Below, piece by piece: positions 34,702 through 43,018 of a stretch of 64,000 nt of DNA. Below the pieces are notes generated by a model. It saw nothing but the letters and a program-made list of their open reading frames with translations. It had not been told where the DNA came from and did not search any database. The translations under genes and the position numbers were made by a program. Numbering within the stretch: the stretch's first letter is position 1; every line of letters starts with the position of its first letter. Source of the DNA: Candidatus Methylomirabilota bacterium (GTDB lineage Bacteria; Methylomirabilota; Methylomirabilia; Methylomirabilales; Methylomirabilaceae); NCBI GenBank assembly GCA_016207095.1, contig JACQQF010000044.1, positions 1 to 64,000 of the forward strand. Reading direction: 5' to 3'.

Positions 34702-35979
34702 CTAGGATGTACGGTCAAGGGCGCGCCGCCCGATGTCTGTCCTGTAGTGCGCGCCCTCCCAGTGAATCCTTTTCGCTGCACGGTAGGCACCTGCAATCGC
34801 ATCGCGAATATCCCGTCCGAGGGCGGTCACCCCGAGAACTCGACCCCCTGCGGTCACGACTTGGTCATTCTTGCGGCTTGTGCCCGCGTGGAAGACCAAG
34901 ACCCGTGGCTCCGCCGCCGCCTCTCGGAGCCCGGAAATCGGAAATCCCTTCTCATACGGGCCTGGATAGCCCGCTGAGGCCATGACGACGCAGACGCTCG
35001 GATCAGGTTTCCACTCGATTGTCTTCTCGTGGAGCCGCCCCTCCACCCCCGCCTCCAGGATCGGGACAAGGTCCGATTCCATTCGGATCAGGAGCGGTTG
35101 CGCCTCTGGGTCGCCGAATCTGGCATTGAACTCCAACACCATGACCTCACCCGCCTTGATCATAAGGCCCGCGTAGAGGACCCCCTTGTAGCGTCGGCCC
35201 TCGGCCGCCATTCCCTTGACCACGGGGATCATCACGCGCTCCATGACCTGCCTATGTATCGACTCGGTGATGACAGGGGCGGGGGAATAGGCGCCCATTC
35301 CACCGGTGTTGGGGCCCTGGTCGTCATCGAAGACTCGTTTGTGGTCCTGGGACGACGCCATCGGCAAGACCGTCTGCCCGTCCGTGAACGCGAGGAAGGA
35401 AGCCTCCTCTCCATCCAGGTACTCCTCAATGACGACGCGTTCGCCGGCGTCTCCGAAGACCCGTTCCTCCATGATCTTCTTAACGGCGTCAAGGGCCTCC
35501 GACACCTCCATGCAGACGATCGCTCCCTTTCCCGCCGCCAGACCGTCGGCCTTGACGACGATGGGCGCCCCAATGTCCTGGATGTACCGCCTGGCGTCTT
35601 CCGCCCGATAAAACGACTGATAGAAGCCGCTGGGGATTTGGTACTTCTTCATGAGATTCTTCGCGAAGACCTTGCTCCCCTCGATGATGGCCGCGGCCTT
35701 GCTTGGGCCGAAAATGCGGAGTCCGAGCCGCTCGAACTCATCCACGATGCCCAAGGTGAGCGCCACTTCGGGGCCGACGACGGTCAGGTCTATCCGTTTC
35801 CGCTCAGCGAAATCCGCCAGCGGTCGAATGTCGGAGGGGCTGATATTGATGCACTCGGCGATCTCGCTGATCCCGGCGTTTCCAGGCGCGGCCCAGACCT
35901 TGGCCACTCTCGGGCTCTGGGCGATCTTCCAGGCGAGCGCATGCTCTCTCCCACCGGAGCCGATCACGAGCACCTGCAT
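34702..35979 (-). CDS. purD: Phosphoribosylamine-glycine ligase
   Basis: This ATP-grasp enzyme of purine synthesis makes GAR. The 425-residue protein starts MQVLVIGSGGREHALAWK, carries the GPEVAL and FGPSKAAA segments and the ATP-grasp stretch VVKADGLAAGKGAIVC, and ends with the VTALGRDIRDA region. The ATG at 35979 is the homologous start. It lies 31 bases after purH and 4 bases before purE. Confidence 0.96.
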   Translation of the reverse strand: MQVLVIGSGGREHALAWKIAQSPRVAKVWAAPGNAGISEIAECINISPSDIRPLADFAERKRIDLTVVGPEVALTLGIVDEFERLGLRIFGPSKAAAIIEGSKVFAKNLMKKYQIPSGFYQSFYRAEDARRYIQDIGAPIVVKADGLAAGKGAIVCMEVSEALDAVKKIMEERVFGDAGERVVIEEYLDGEEASFLAFTDGQTVLPMASSQDHKRVFDDDQGPNTGGMGAYSPAPVITESIHRQVMERVMIPVVKGMAAEGRRYKGVLYAGLMIKAGEVMVLEFNARFGDPEAQPLLIRMESDLVPILEAGVEGRLHEKTIEWKPDPSVCVVMASAGYPGPYEKGFPISGLREAAAEPRVLVFHAGTSRKNDQVVTAGGRVLGVTALGRDIRDAIAGAYRAAKRIHWEGAHYRTDIGRRALDRTS

Positions 35980-36010
35980 GGACCTTCCTGATCCTCCTCC
36001 GATCCCCGAC

Positions 36011-37615
36011 TCAGTGGCGGAAATGTCGAATCCCCGTGAAGACCATGGCGATGTCGGCCTCATCGGCCGCCTGGATCACCGCTGCGTCACGAATGGAACC
36101 GCCCGGTTGGATGATCGCTGTGACACCGGCTGCTGCTGCCGCATCGATCCCGTCGCGAAACGGAAAGAAGCCGTCTGACGCCATGACAGTTCCACGGGTG
36201 GGGGAGGCGGCCTTCATCACCGCGAGGCGGCAGGCGTCCACTCGGCTCATCTGTCCGGCGCCGATTCCTACCGTCGCGTGCTCGTTCGCCAGGACGATCG
36301 CGTTTGACTTGACGTGCTTTGCCACCTTCCAGGCAAAGCGGAGGGCTCGTATTTCTCCCGTGGTGGGTGGACGGCGCGTCACGGTTCGAAGGTCGTCGAG
36401 GTTCAGGTCAATGGCGTCGCGTTCCTGCACCAACATACCGCCGGCGATCGACCGAAGCGCTCTGCCCGGCTGATCGGCGCGCATCATGCCGGGCCAGGGT
36501 TCGATCTGGAGGAGTCGCAGCGCCTTCTTTTCCTTGAGGGTGGCGAGCGCCGCCTCCTCGTAGCCAGGGGCCACGATTGCCTCCACAAAGGTGGCGCTTA
36601 GCGCCCCAGCCGTCTCTACGTCCACGGCACGGTTGAGCCCGAGCACCCCCCCGTAGGCCGAAGCCGGATCGGCGGCCCTGGCATGGAGATAGGCATCGAT
36701 CAACCGAGAAGCATGGCCGACGCCGCAGGGGTTGGTATGCTTGACGATGACGGCGACCGGCTCCTCGAATTCTCTCGCGAGGGCGAGGGCCGCGTCCAGG
36801 TCCAAGAGGTTGTTGAACGAGAGCCCCTTGCCTTGAAGCTGCTTGGCGGATGCTACAGAGGGCTCATCCGCCTCGGCTCCTCGGTAGAGGGCCGCCCGCT
36901 GGTGCGGATTCTCGCCGTAACGAAGCGACTGAGCCTTGAACAGGCGGAGATCGAGGACGTCTGGAAGCGTGCTCTCTCCACCCGTCGTGATGTTCCGCTC
37001 AAGGTAGCCCGCGATCAGCGCATCGTAGCGGGCAACATGCGCGAAGGCTTTCCTGGCCAGATGGAGTCGCGTAACTCTCGAAAGACGGCCTTTATGCTGC
37101 CGCAGCTCCGCGAGCAGCCCGGTGTAATCGCCCGGATCAACAAGCACCGCGACATCCTCGAAATTCTTTGCCCCAGCCCGGATCAGGCTTGGCCCGCCGA
37201 TGTCGATCTGCTCCACCGCTTCCTCGAAGGAAACGTTTGTGCGGGCGACCGTGGCCTCGAAGGGATACAGGGTGATGACCACGAGGTCGATGGGAGCGAT
37301 GACGTGTTCTCGCAGTTGCCTCAGATGCTCCGGCTCGCGTCGACTCGCCAAGATGCCTGCGTGAATCTTCGGATGGAGCGTCTTGACCCTCCCGTCCAAC
37401 ATCTCTGGAAAGCCCGTGATGTCAGCCACATCCACCACGGCAATTCCTGCCTGTCTTAGAGCGCGGGCCGTTCCGCCGGTTGACAAGATCTCGATCGTGA
37501 GATCCTTCAGCGTTGCCGCAAGTTCGATCACCCCAGTCTTGTCAGAAACGCTGACCAATGCCCGGCGGACATGCACCAACCCCTGATCGGACCGATGGTC
37601 GTCCGGGACGGTCAT
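36011..37615 (-). CDS. purH: Bifunctional AICAR formyltransferase / IMP cyclohydrolase
   Basis: PurH catalyses the last two steps of IMP synthesis. Of the 534 residues, about 15-210 form the MGS-like cyclohydrolase domain (SVSDKTGVIELA, GGTARALRQAG, TGFPEMLDGRVKTLHPKIHAG). The rest is the formyltransferase domain (LRYGENPHQRA, KHTNPCGVG, ASDGFFPFRDGID). The start overlaps the purN stop by four bases, so purN-purH-purD-purE is one transcript. Confidence 0.97.
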   Translation of the reverse strand: MTVPDDHRSDQGLVHVRRALVSVSDKTGVIELAATLKDLTIEILSTGGTARALRQAGIAVVDVADITGFPEMLDGRVKTLHPKIHAGILASRREPEHLRQLREHVIAPIDLVVITLYPFEATVARTNVSFEEAVEQIDIGGPSLIRAGAKNFEDVAVLVDPGDYTGLLAELRQHKGRLSRVTRLHLARKAFAHVARYDALIAGYLERNITTGGESTLPDVLDLRLFKAQSLRYGENPHQRAALYRGAEADEPSVASAKQLQGKGLSFNNLLDLDAALALAREFEEPVAVIVKHTNPCGVGHASRLIDAYLHARAADPASAYGGVLGLNRAVDVETAGALSATFVEAIVAPGYEEAALATLKEKKALRLLQIEPWPGMMRADQPGRALRSIAGGMLVQERDAIDLNLDDLRTVTRRPPTTGEIRALRFAWKVAKHVKSNAIVLANEHATVGIGAGQMSRVDACRLAVMKAASPTRGTVMASDGFFPFRDGIDAAAAAGVTAIIQPGGSIRDAAVIQAADEADIAMVFTGIRHFRH

Positions 37616-38292
37616 GGGTTTATCACCCCCCAGTTCCGCTTTTCATCCTGCTCGGAGGCCGGCATCCCATGGCAGAATACCCGCCGGCCTCGAACCTCCA
37701 GCCGTCCCTCGGCAAACAGTTGGATCGCCTTCGGGTAGATCTGATGCTCATAGGTGAGGATTCTGGCCGAGAGGCTCTCGTCGGTGTCGTCTTCCAACAC
37801 CGGAACCACCGCCTGAATGATGATGGGGCCCGTATCTGTCTCCTCGTCCACGAAATGAACGGTGCAGCCGGAGAACTTCACTCCGTGTTTGAGCGCCTTG
37901 CGTTGAACATGAAGGCCAGGGAAGGCGGGTAGGAGCGCGGGGTGAATATTCATGATCCGATTGCGGTACTCCCGGACCAACAGCGGGCTCAGGAGTCGCA
38001 TGAACCCGGCGAGACAGACCAGATCGACGTCACGCTTCCGTAGCAGGTCGATGATGGCCGCGTCGAATCCTTCCCTGGCTTCAAAGAGCTTCGGATCGAC
38101 GAACGCGGCCTCGATGTTGTGTGTTCGGGCTCGATCGAGGGCGAAGGCATCGGCCACGTCACTGATCACGATGGCGACAATCGCGTCGATGTGACCGGCG
38201 TGGCTGGCGTCGATGATCGACTGGAGGTTGCTCCCTCGCCCGGAAACCAGCACGCCCAGCCTGACCTGTCCCTTCACGCTCAAGCTCGCCAT
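37612..38292 (-). CDS. purN: Phosphoribosylglycinamide formyltransferase
   Basis: PurN transfers a formyl group from 10-formyl-tetrahydrofolate to GAR. The 226 residues include LGVLVSGRGSNLQSII, LAGFMRLLSP, the catalytic NIHPALLPAFPG and HFVDEETDTGPIIIQ. It is the first gene of the pur operon. About 260 bp upstream hold no gene and presumably contain the promoter, although I see no strong consensus and no PurR-like operator. Confidence 0.95.
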   Translation of the reverse strand: MASLSVKGQVRLGVLVSGRGSNLQSIIDASHAGHIDAIVAIVISDVADAFALDRARTHNIEAAFVDPKLFEAREGFDAAIIDLLRKRDVDLVCLAGFMRLLSPLLVREYRNRIMNIHPALLPAFPGLHVQRKALKHGVKFSGCTVHFVDEETDTGPIIIQAVVPVLEDDTDESLSARILTYEHQIYPKAIQLFAEGRLEVRGRRVFCHGMPASEQDEKRNWGVINP

Positions 38293-38556
38293 GGTTCGCC
38301 GGTTTCAGTCTCACAGATCAGGTCTGACGGTACACGCGTTCGGTCACAGTCGCGCATCGCCCAACGTCAATTTCACAGGATGACGCTTCATGGAAGGGGA
38401 CGTCAGCGGGCTGTGCATCCGTCAAGGTACCGCACTGACAGCGATGGTTGATCACCTGGCACGTGAGGTTCGATGGGTCGGGGAGAAGATATCAAAAAGG
38501 CAAGGCATGAGCAAGAGGATTGTGGGGCGAGTTTCGGGCGCAGAACGCTTCAATCC

Positions 38557-38949
38557 CTAGGTGCAGCCGGATCGTGGTGCTCCTGGCGCGCGCTGGGGCA
38601 CGAGCGTGCACGCGAACGTCGACGGCTGAGCTCGGTATTGGTCAAGGATGGTCGCGAGCCGCGCAAGTGTGCGATCGCGCTTGGCGAGGCCGATTCCGTA
38701 GATCGCCAGGTCGTTAACAAGCCGGACGTAGAAGACGTGCTGGGCATCCCCGCCGTCACGCATGCATGGGGTTGGTTTCTGCGTCAAGCGCAAGAGTGAG
38801 CCAAAGACCTTCACGTATTCCTCCAGGATCGGTTCATCGCGGAGGTCACGGGGCACCTCGGGGAAACGGGTGAGAAATTCCTCGACCGTCATCGGGGCTT
38901 GGACGGAACCGGTGCTCTTCCTGGTCGTCGGCGAATCGCAAATCTCCAT
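38557..38949 (-). CDS. Conserved-looking hypothetical protein
   Basis: The ATG at 38949 is preferred because GGAGGG lies just upstream, although the frame is open to 39108. The 130-residue product (MTVEEFLTRFPEVPRDLRDE..., then VFYVRLVNDLAIYGIGLAKR) looks like a small soluble globular protein, with no motif I recognise. A consensus-like promoter lies about 100 bases upstream. Confidence 0.5.
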   Translation of the reverse strand: MEICDSPTTRKSTGSVQAPMTVEEFLTRFPEVPRDLRDEPILEEYVKVFGSLLRLTQKPTPCMRDGGDAQHVFYVRLVNDLAIYGIGLAKRDRTLARLATILDQYRAQPSTFACTLVPQRAPGAPRSGCT

Positions 38950-39045
38950 GCTCTTTACCCTCCGAATCGGCTCGTAGAACGTTGACGTTGGCGCAACAGT
39001 CACCATGATTACACCGGAAGGCCGATGCCACCAACACCTCCTTTT

Positions 39046-39075
39046 AGGATAGGCTTCCTGTTGTCTTTCTGTCAA
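39046..39075 (-). promoter_or_regulatory. Promoter for the hypothetical gene
   Basis: On the minus strand TTGACA (39075-39070) and TATCCT (39051-39046), 18-base spacer, followed at once by AAAGGAGGTG. The gene start at 38949 gives a leader of about 90 bases. Confidence 0.5.
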
Positions 39076-39187
39076 GATGGAAGTCGCGCTCACCGTCTGC
39101 ACAGCCATCGCTCCGCCGACCTTGTCCTAGTCTGAATAATAGAAGAGGCGGGCGGTAGGTGACAAAAGAGGCAAAAGCATATCTTGC

Positions 39188-39214
39188 TTGACAGGGGGGG
39201 GGGAGCGTTATAGG
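39188..39214 (+). promoter_or_regulatory. Promoter with a G10 tract in its spacer
   Basis: TTGACA (39188-39193), then ten consecutive G residues (39194-39203) plus AGCGT, then TATAGG (39209-39214). The spacer is 15 bases; adding two G residues would give the optimal 17. Confidence 0.5.
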
Positions 39215-39216
39215 CT

Positions 39217-39332
39217 CCGTTCCACTATGTGACCTAGACCAGCATCTGCAGCGCACTGAACAGTCCCGCGGGGGGAGGGTCCCTGGTGACCCTACGACAC
39301 CAACAACAGTGTCGCCCCGGCGCCCATGGAAT
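39217..39332 (+). ncRNA. Candidate structured RNA
   Basis: Downstream of the G-tract promoter, CGTTCCA near the 5' end can pair with TGGAATG near 39327-39333, closing a domain. Inside it are a GGGTC/GACCC hairpin (39277-39292) and CGACAC-(CAACAACA)-GTGTCG (39294-39313). A strong terminator follows. I cannot match it to 6S RNA or any riboswitch class by eye. Confidence 0.35.
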
Positions 39333-39380
39333 GCGCCTTTTGCGCCTCCTGTAGTCAGGCGGCAGAAGGCGCTTTTTGTT
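39333..39380 (+). terminator. Rho-independent terminator
   Basis: GCGCCTT pairs with AAGGCGC (39366-39372), with a further inner GCCTC/GGCGG-like stem, followed by TTTTTGTTTT. It could end the candidate RNA or attenuate transcription into the secreted-protein gene at 39541. Confidence 0.75.
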
Positions 39381-39382
39381 TT

Positions 39383-39540
39383 GAGTGTCCTCCCACGTTA
39401 TCTGAATCCCCGGAGTCGAACCAACGGCACTCGTATCAAGCTACTGTAGAGCGCCACTTGGTGAGGCTTCCACAAGCAGAGCGTGTAATTTTCTCAGGCG
39501 TCTGGACGGCGTTCTAAGTCAACAAAGGAAGGAGGGGCAG
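39383..39540. other. Leader region before the collagen-like propeller gene
   Basis: 158 bases with no coding frame. It holds a tRNA-T-arm-like stretch on the minus strand (not a tRNA) and ends in AAGGAAGGAGGGG, a strong ribosome site for the gene at 39541. Confidence 0.45.
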
Positions 39541-40821
39541 ATGTCACACCTATGGCTACGATGTCGGTTGATTGGAATCGTGCTTAGCCTCGCGCTCGCC
39601 GCGACGGCGGTGGAGGTCTCTGCACACGGAGGCGACCCAACGCTCATTCACGGTTGCGTCAATAATGCAAGTGGCGTTGCAAGGATCGTGGGTCCTAGCG
39701 ACGGTTGTCGGGCGAGCGAGACAGCGGTTGATTGGAGCATCACCGGACCTACTGGACCCCAGGGACCCTCAGGGCCAACCGGGGCACAGGGAGTCCAGGG
39801 CCCAACCGGCGCCACCGGGCCGCAGGGCGACCCGGGCGTGGGGCTCAATCCGCTCCAGATCGCAATTCTCCGCTGGTATGAGGCCAACCTGACCACCGCC
39901 TTTGCCGTGGGCATCGGCCCCGCCGGCGTCGCCTTCGACGGGATGCACATCTGGGTGGCGAACAGTGGCAGCAACACGGTGACCAAGCTCCGGGCGAGCG
40001 ATGGGACCTGCAACGGCGTCGCTGATCCACCGGGCTCCGATGTGAGCGCCTGTAGCTTCGCCGTGGGCGGCAATCCCGGAGGTGTTGCGTTCGACGGGGC
40101 CAACATTTGGGTGACAAATCTTAACAGCCACACCGTGACCAAGCTCCGGGCGAGCGATGGGACCTGCAACGGCGTCGCGAATCCGCCCGGCTCCGACGTG
40201 AGCGCCTGTAGCTTCGCCGTGGCCTTGACCCCCTTCGGCATTGCCTTCGATGGGGCCAACCTCTGGGTCGCGAGGTTTGGCAGCAACGCCGTGACCAAGC
40301 TGCGGGCGAGCGACGGGGCTAATCTGGGGAGCTTCGCCGTGGGGGTCAAACCCGTCGGCGTCGCCTTCGACGGGGCCAACATCTGGGTGACGAACGATGA
40401 GAGCCACACTGTGACCAAGCTGCGGGCGAGCGACGGAGCCAATCTGGGGAGCTTCGCCGTGGGGACTAGACCTCATGGTGTCGCCTTCGACGGGGCCAAC
40501 ATCTGGGTGGCGAACACGAACAGTGACACCGTGACCAAGCTGCGGGCGAGCGACGGAGCCAATCTGGGGAGCTTTGCCGCGGGCGACGCCCCCGAGGGTC
40601 TCGCCTTCGACGGGGCCAACATCTGGACGGCCAACCTTGCTGGCGACAGCGTCACCAAGCTGCGGGCGAGCGACGGCGCCTGCGCGGGTGCTGCCAACCC
40701 GCCAGGCTCCGATGTGAGCGCCTGTAGCTTTGCCGTGGGCGATAGCCCCCATGAGATCGCCTTCGACGGGGCCTCCGTCTGGGTGACGAACGGTAACAGC
40801 GCCACGGTGTCAAAAAGGTAG
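39541..40821 (+). CDS. Secreted protein with collagen-like G-X-Y segment and 40-residue propeller-type repeats
   Basis: The 426-residue precursor has a signal peptide ending near VSAHG, then a short conserved module (LIHGCVNNASGVARIV). About 12 Gly-X-Y triplets follow (GPTGPQGPSGPTGAQG...), then at least seven repeats of the type VAFDGANIWVTN...TVTKLRASDG. The later repeats have an exact 120-bp DNA period. Proteins with this layout are probably surface or extracellular structural or binding proteins. No enzymatic motif is visible. A clear AAGGAGGGG site sets the start. Confidence 0.82.
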   Translation: MSHLWLRCRLIGIVLSLALAATAVEVSAHGGDPTLIHGCVNNASGVARIVGPSDGCRASETAVDWSITGPTGPQGPSGPTGAQGVQGPTGATGPQGDPGVGLNPLQIAILRWYEANLTTAFAVGIGPAGVAFDGMHIWVANSGSNTVTKLRASDGTCNGVADPPGSDVSACSFAVGGNPGGVAFDGANIWVTNLNSHTVTKLRASDGTCNGVANPPGSDVSACSFAVALTPFGIAFDGANLWVARFGSNAVTKLRASDGANLGSFAVGVKPVGVAFDGANIWVTNDESHTVTKLRASDGANLGSFAVGTRPHGVAFDGANIWVANTNSDTVTKLRASDGANLGSFAAGDAPEGLAFDGANIWTANLAGDSVTKLRASDGACAGAANPPGSDVSACSFAVGDSPHEIAFDGASVWVTNGNSATVSKR

Positions 40822-40882
40822 CCGTCACTATCGAACCGGGCCGATCTGAACATCGCGACAGTCCCTGATCCAGATCTGCGCT

Positions 40883-40922
40883 GGCGGGGGTGGGCTTGTG
40901 TACCCGGCCCGCCCCCTTTTTG
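40883..40922 (+). terminator. Rho-independent terminator
   Basis: GGCGGGGGTGGGC pairs with GGCCCGCCCCC-type sequence around GTGTACC, followed by TTTTTG. It ends the preceding gene. Confidence 0.65.
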
Positions 40923-41024
40923 TCCGCTCTCCATCAAGGCCCAAGCAAGTTATCGGCCTTCTCCAAAATAGAAGCGGTCCTATGCGCCGCTAACTGCTCT
41001 GTTTCCCAAATACGATGGTGTGTG

Positions 41025-41085
41025 CCCTCTCACGCCCCTCAACCTAACCTTCTCCCCTTGAAGGAGAAGGAGGGATGAGGGGAAC
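41025..41085. repeat. REP-like palindromic element, copy 2
   Basis: CCCCTCAACCTAACCTTCTCCCC faces GGAGAAGGAGGGATGAGGGGA; same style as 5951-6000 and 58391-58447. The rest of the gap up to 41313 shows no gene. Confidence 0.5.
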
Positions 41086-41313
41086 TGGGAGGTCGCCTGA
41101 CCAATACGGCACCCCTTCTGCTCCCCCACGCCAGTTCCAGCTTGACTTCATCGATCCCTACTATTAATCTCGCAAGAAAGAGGACAGTAGGCTTGTCGGT
41201 GCCACACGCTGTTCGCCGGACACCTGTTGTAGCCATGGACGAATCTGGTGTGTCGCTACCAAGGGAGAGAATCAGCACCGCAATCCGGTCTACGAGCCGA
41301 GGAGGCGTAAGAG

Positions 41314-41835
41314 ATGGCGTTGTTTGGGCAGCAATCCCGGAAGGAAGAACGCGCGACGAAACCCGAGCCGAGAGTCGAGTCGCCGTCCGAGCGCGTGGTG
41401 ACATTCCCGCCCGGACCGGTGCGACGTGTGGAGGAACAGTCGATGGCAATGACGCAACCAAAGCCGTCCGAGTCAGTCCTGGCCGCAGGCTTGACGATCG
41501 AGGGCAAGATCGAGGGAAACGGCAACATCCGTGTGGCGGGCCGGTTCAAGGGTAACGTTAACGTCAAGGGTGAGCTGACGATCGAGCCGGGCGCTACGAT
41601 CGACGGAGAGGTGAATGCTGAGGTCGTCCTGGTCGGGGGCGAAGTGCGGGGGCAGATCGTCTCCACGTCCCGCGTTGAGTTCAAGGAGTCGGGGACCCTT
41701 ATCGGCGATTTGAAGGCCGGAAGTTTGACGGTGGCAGCGGGGTCCAAGATGCGGGGCAAGGTCGAGTTCGGGTGGAAGGAGGGCGAGATCGAGGACGCGC
41801 CTCCAAGCGAGGGCGGGTCCGCGTTCGCGCGATGA
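41314..41835 (+). CDS. Bactofilin
   Basis: The 173-residue polymer-forming cytoskeletal protein has a basic, disordered N-terminus (about 1-55). A compact right-handed beta-helix of DUF583 type follows (LTIEGKIEGNGNIRVAGRFKG, VNAEVVLVGGEVRG, GTLIGDLKAGSLTV). Bactofilins scaffold cell-shape, stalk or wall enzymes at the inner membrane. The stop overlaps the next gene (ATGA). Confidence 0.92.
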   Translation: MALFGQQSRKEERATKPEPRVESPSERVVTFPPGPVRRVEEQSMAMTQPKPSESVLAAGLTIEGKIEGNGNIRVAGRFKGNVNVKGELTIEPGATIDGEVNAEVVLVGGEVRGQIVSTSRVEFKESGTLIGDLKAGSLTVAAGSKMRGKVEFGWKEGEIEDAPPSEGGSAFAR

Positions 41836-42191
41836 CCGTCCATGGGGTGACCGGCGAGGCGTGGAACTGCCCCCACTGCGGCGAGCGGATCCTCCGAAGC
41901 GCGCTAACCTGTCCGGCGTGCCAACGCCACCTGCGGCTCGACGCCGTCGCCCTCGGGCGGCAGGACCAAGCTATAGTCTGCCCGCTCAGCGTTGATGGCA
42001 CGATCCGGCACCCGGGCACCGAGGCGGCTTGGGAGTACACGGTGCTCATTGAGGTGCATGATGGGGTGGGAGAGATGCTCGCCAGGCGCGTTGTGGGAGT
42101 GGGGGCGCTGGGGCCGGGCGAGACGCGAACGTTCACCCTCCGTGTCGAGGTGCTTGTTCCGGAAAAGTCCACGCTGACTGCGGCTTCCTGA
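41832..42191 (+). CDS. Small zinc-ribbon protein coupled to bactofilin
   Basis: The 119-residue protein starts with a four-cysteine ribbon (CPHCGERILRSALTCPACQ) and continues as a probable beta-sandwich (DGTIRHPGTEAAWEYTVLIEV...GPGETRTFTLRVEVLVPEK) similar in feel to FxLYD-type domains. The function is unknown. The ATGA overlap with bactofilin suggests they are made together and may interact. Confidence 0.7.
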   Translation: MTVHGVTGEAWNCPHCGERILRSALTCPACQRHLRLDAVALGRQDQAIVCPLSVDGTIRHPGTEAAWEYTVLIEVHDGVGEMLARRVVGVGALGPGETRTFTLRVEVLVPEKSTLTAAS

Positions 42192-42456
42192 CTGGGCCTC
42201 GCGCCAGGATTGGTACCACGGCTCGTACTGAGCGCGCGGGTTTCACCCTCAATTCTCCCTCCTGACGAGCTTCGCAACCCCCTCCCTTTATGGGTCTAGC
42301 CCGGGCGGCGCATCGTAACAGTACAGGTGGGGTCAGACGAATGCAGGGCGCGAGAGTCGGCCAATCCCGTGTGGGGTAAGCGGCAGAACAGCAGAAGAGC
42401 GATGGGCCTTGTGCGAACCGGGTTTTCGATTGAAAGCAATGGCATGCGGAATCTTC
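42192..42456. other. Gene-free interval before the Rrf2 regulator
   Basis: No coding frame of substance and no strong hairpin. The promoter for the regulator starts at 42457. Confidence 0.5.
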
Positions 42457-42485
42457 TTGACACAGAGTATCCTTCAAGATATAAA
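42457..42485 (+). promoter_or_regulatory. Strong promoter of the Rrf2-cysK operon
   Basis: TTGACA (42457-42462) and TATAAA (42480-42485), 17-base spacer, in a locally AT-rich stretch. Transcription would start near 42492. Rrf2 regulators often repress their own promoter; an operator would overlap here, but I cannot define it. Confidence 0.75.
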
Positions 42486-42534
42486 AGACGAGTAATCCGA
42501 TCGACATAATGAAGTATTGGGCTGGGGATAGAAT

Positions 42535-42987
42535 ATGAAGATTTCCGCGAAAGGCGACTACGCGACGCGAGCGATGCAGGATCTTGCCTTGCACTATGAC
42601 AAAGGCCCGATTCAGATCGAGGAGATCGCCAAACGCCAACATCTCCCTGTCCGTTACCTGGAGCAGATCCTATTGAGTCTGAAGCGGGCCGGGTTTCTGG
42701 AGAGCAAGCGTGGGGTGAGCGGGGGGTACTACCTGGCCAAGCATCCCCGAGAGATTACGATGGGAGGCATCATCAGGGCCACCGAGGGCCCCATTCTGCC
42801 GATCTATTGCGTTGGCAGCGGGAAGAAGCGGGAAATCTGCATCGAGGAGCCTCACTGCAGCCTGCGCGATATCTGGGCTGATGTCCGTGATGCCGTGTCT
42901 AGGATTGTAGACCATACCACGCTGGATGACCTGTGCCAGCGCATCAGAGAGAAACGAGAGCGGCAAGGCGTGAGCTACCACATCTAA
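42535..42987 (+). CDS. Rrf2-family transcriptional regulator (IscR/CymR-like)
   Basis: The 150-residue winged-helix regulator begins MKISAKGDYATRAMQDLA and contains the IAKRQHLPVRYLEQIL recognition region and the RGVSGGYYLAK wing. Three cysteines (C92, C102, C108) sit where IscR has its Fe-S ligands (C92, C98, C104), although the first spacing is longer. It is followed 31 bases later by cysK and the sulfur gene cluster. It is therefore probably the regulator of cysteine or sulfur supply, sensing Fe-S status or a cysteine-synthase signal as CymR does. Confidence 0.9.
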   Translation: MKISAKGDYATRAMQDLALHYDKGPIQIEEIAKRQHLPVRYLEQILLSLKRAGFLESKRGVSGGYYLAKHPREITMGGIIRATEGPILPIYCVGSGKKREICIEEPHCSLRDIWADVRDAVSRIVDHTTLDDLCQRIREKRERQGVSYHI

Positions 42988-43018
42988 CAGTATCAGCCTG
43001 GAAGGTAAAGGAATTCAG

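Noticed and set aside
38846-39037. Alternative frame with a good ribosome site ahead of the hypothetical gene
   Set aside because: The product has no convincing globular composition, while the overlapping frame with ATG at 38949 and its own GGAGGG looks coding.
39405-39500. tRNA-like T-arm on the minus strand (TTGGTTCGACTCC)
   Set aside because: The flanking sequence does not form an acceptor stem or a proper anticodon arm, so it is not a tRNA or tmRNA by eye.
42192-42456. Possible additional mobile element or leader RNA in the gap before the Rrf2 gene
   Set aside because: No terminal repeats, hairpins or coding sequence could be supported.
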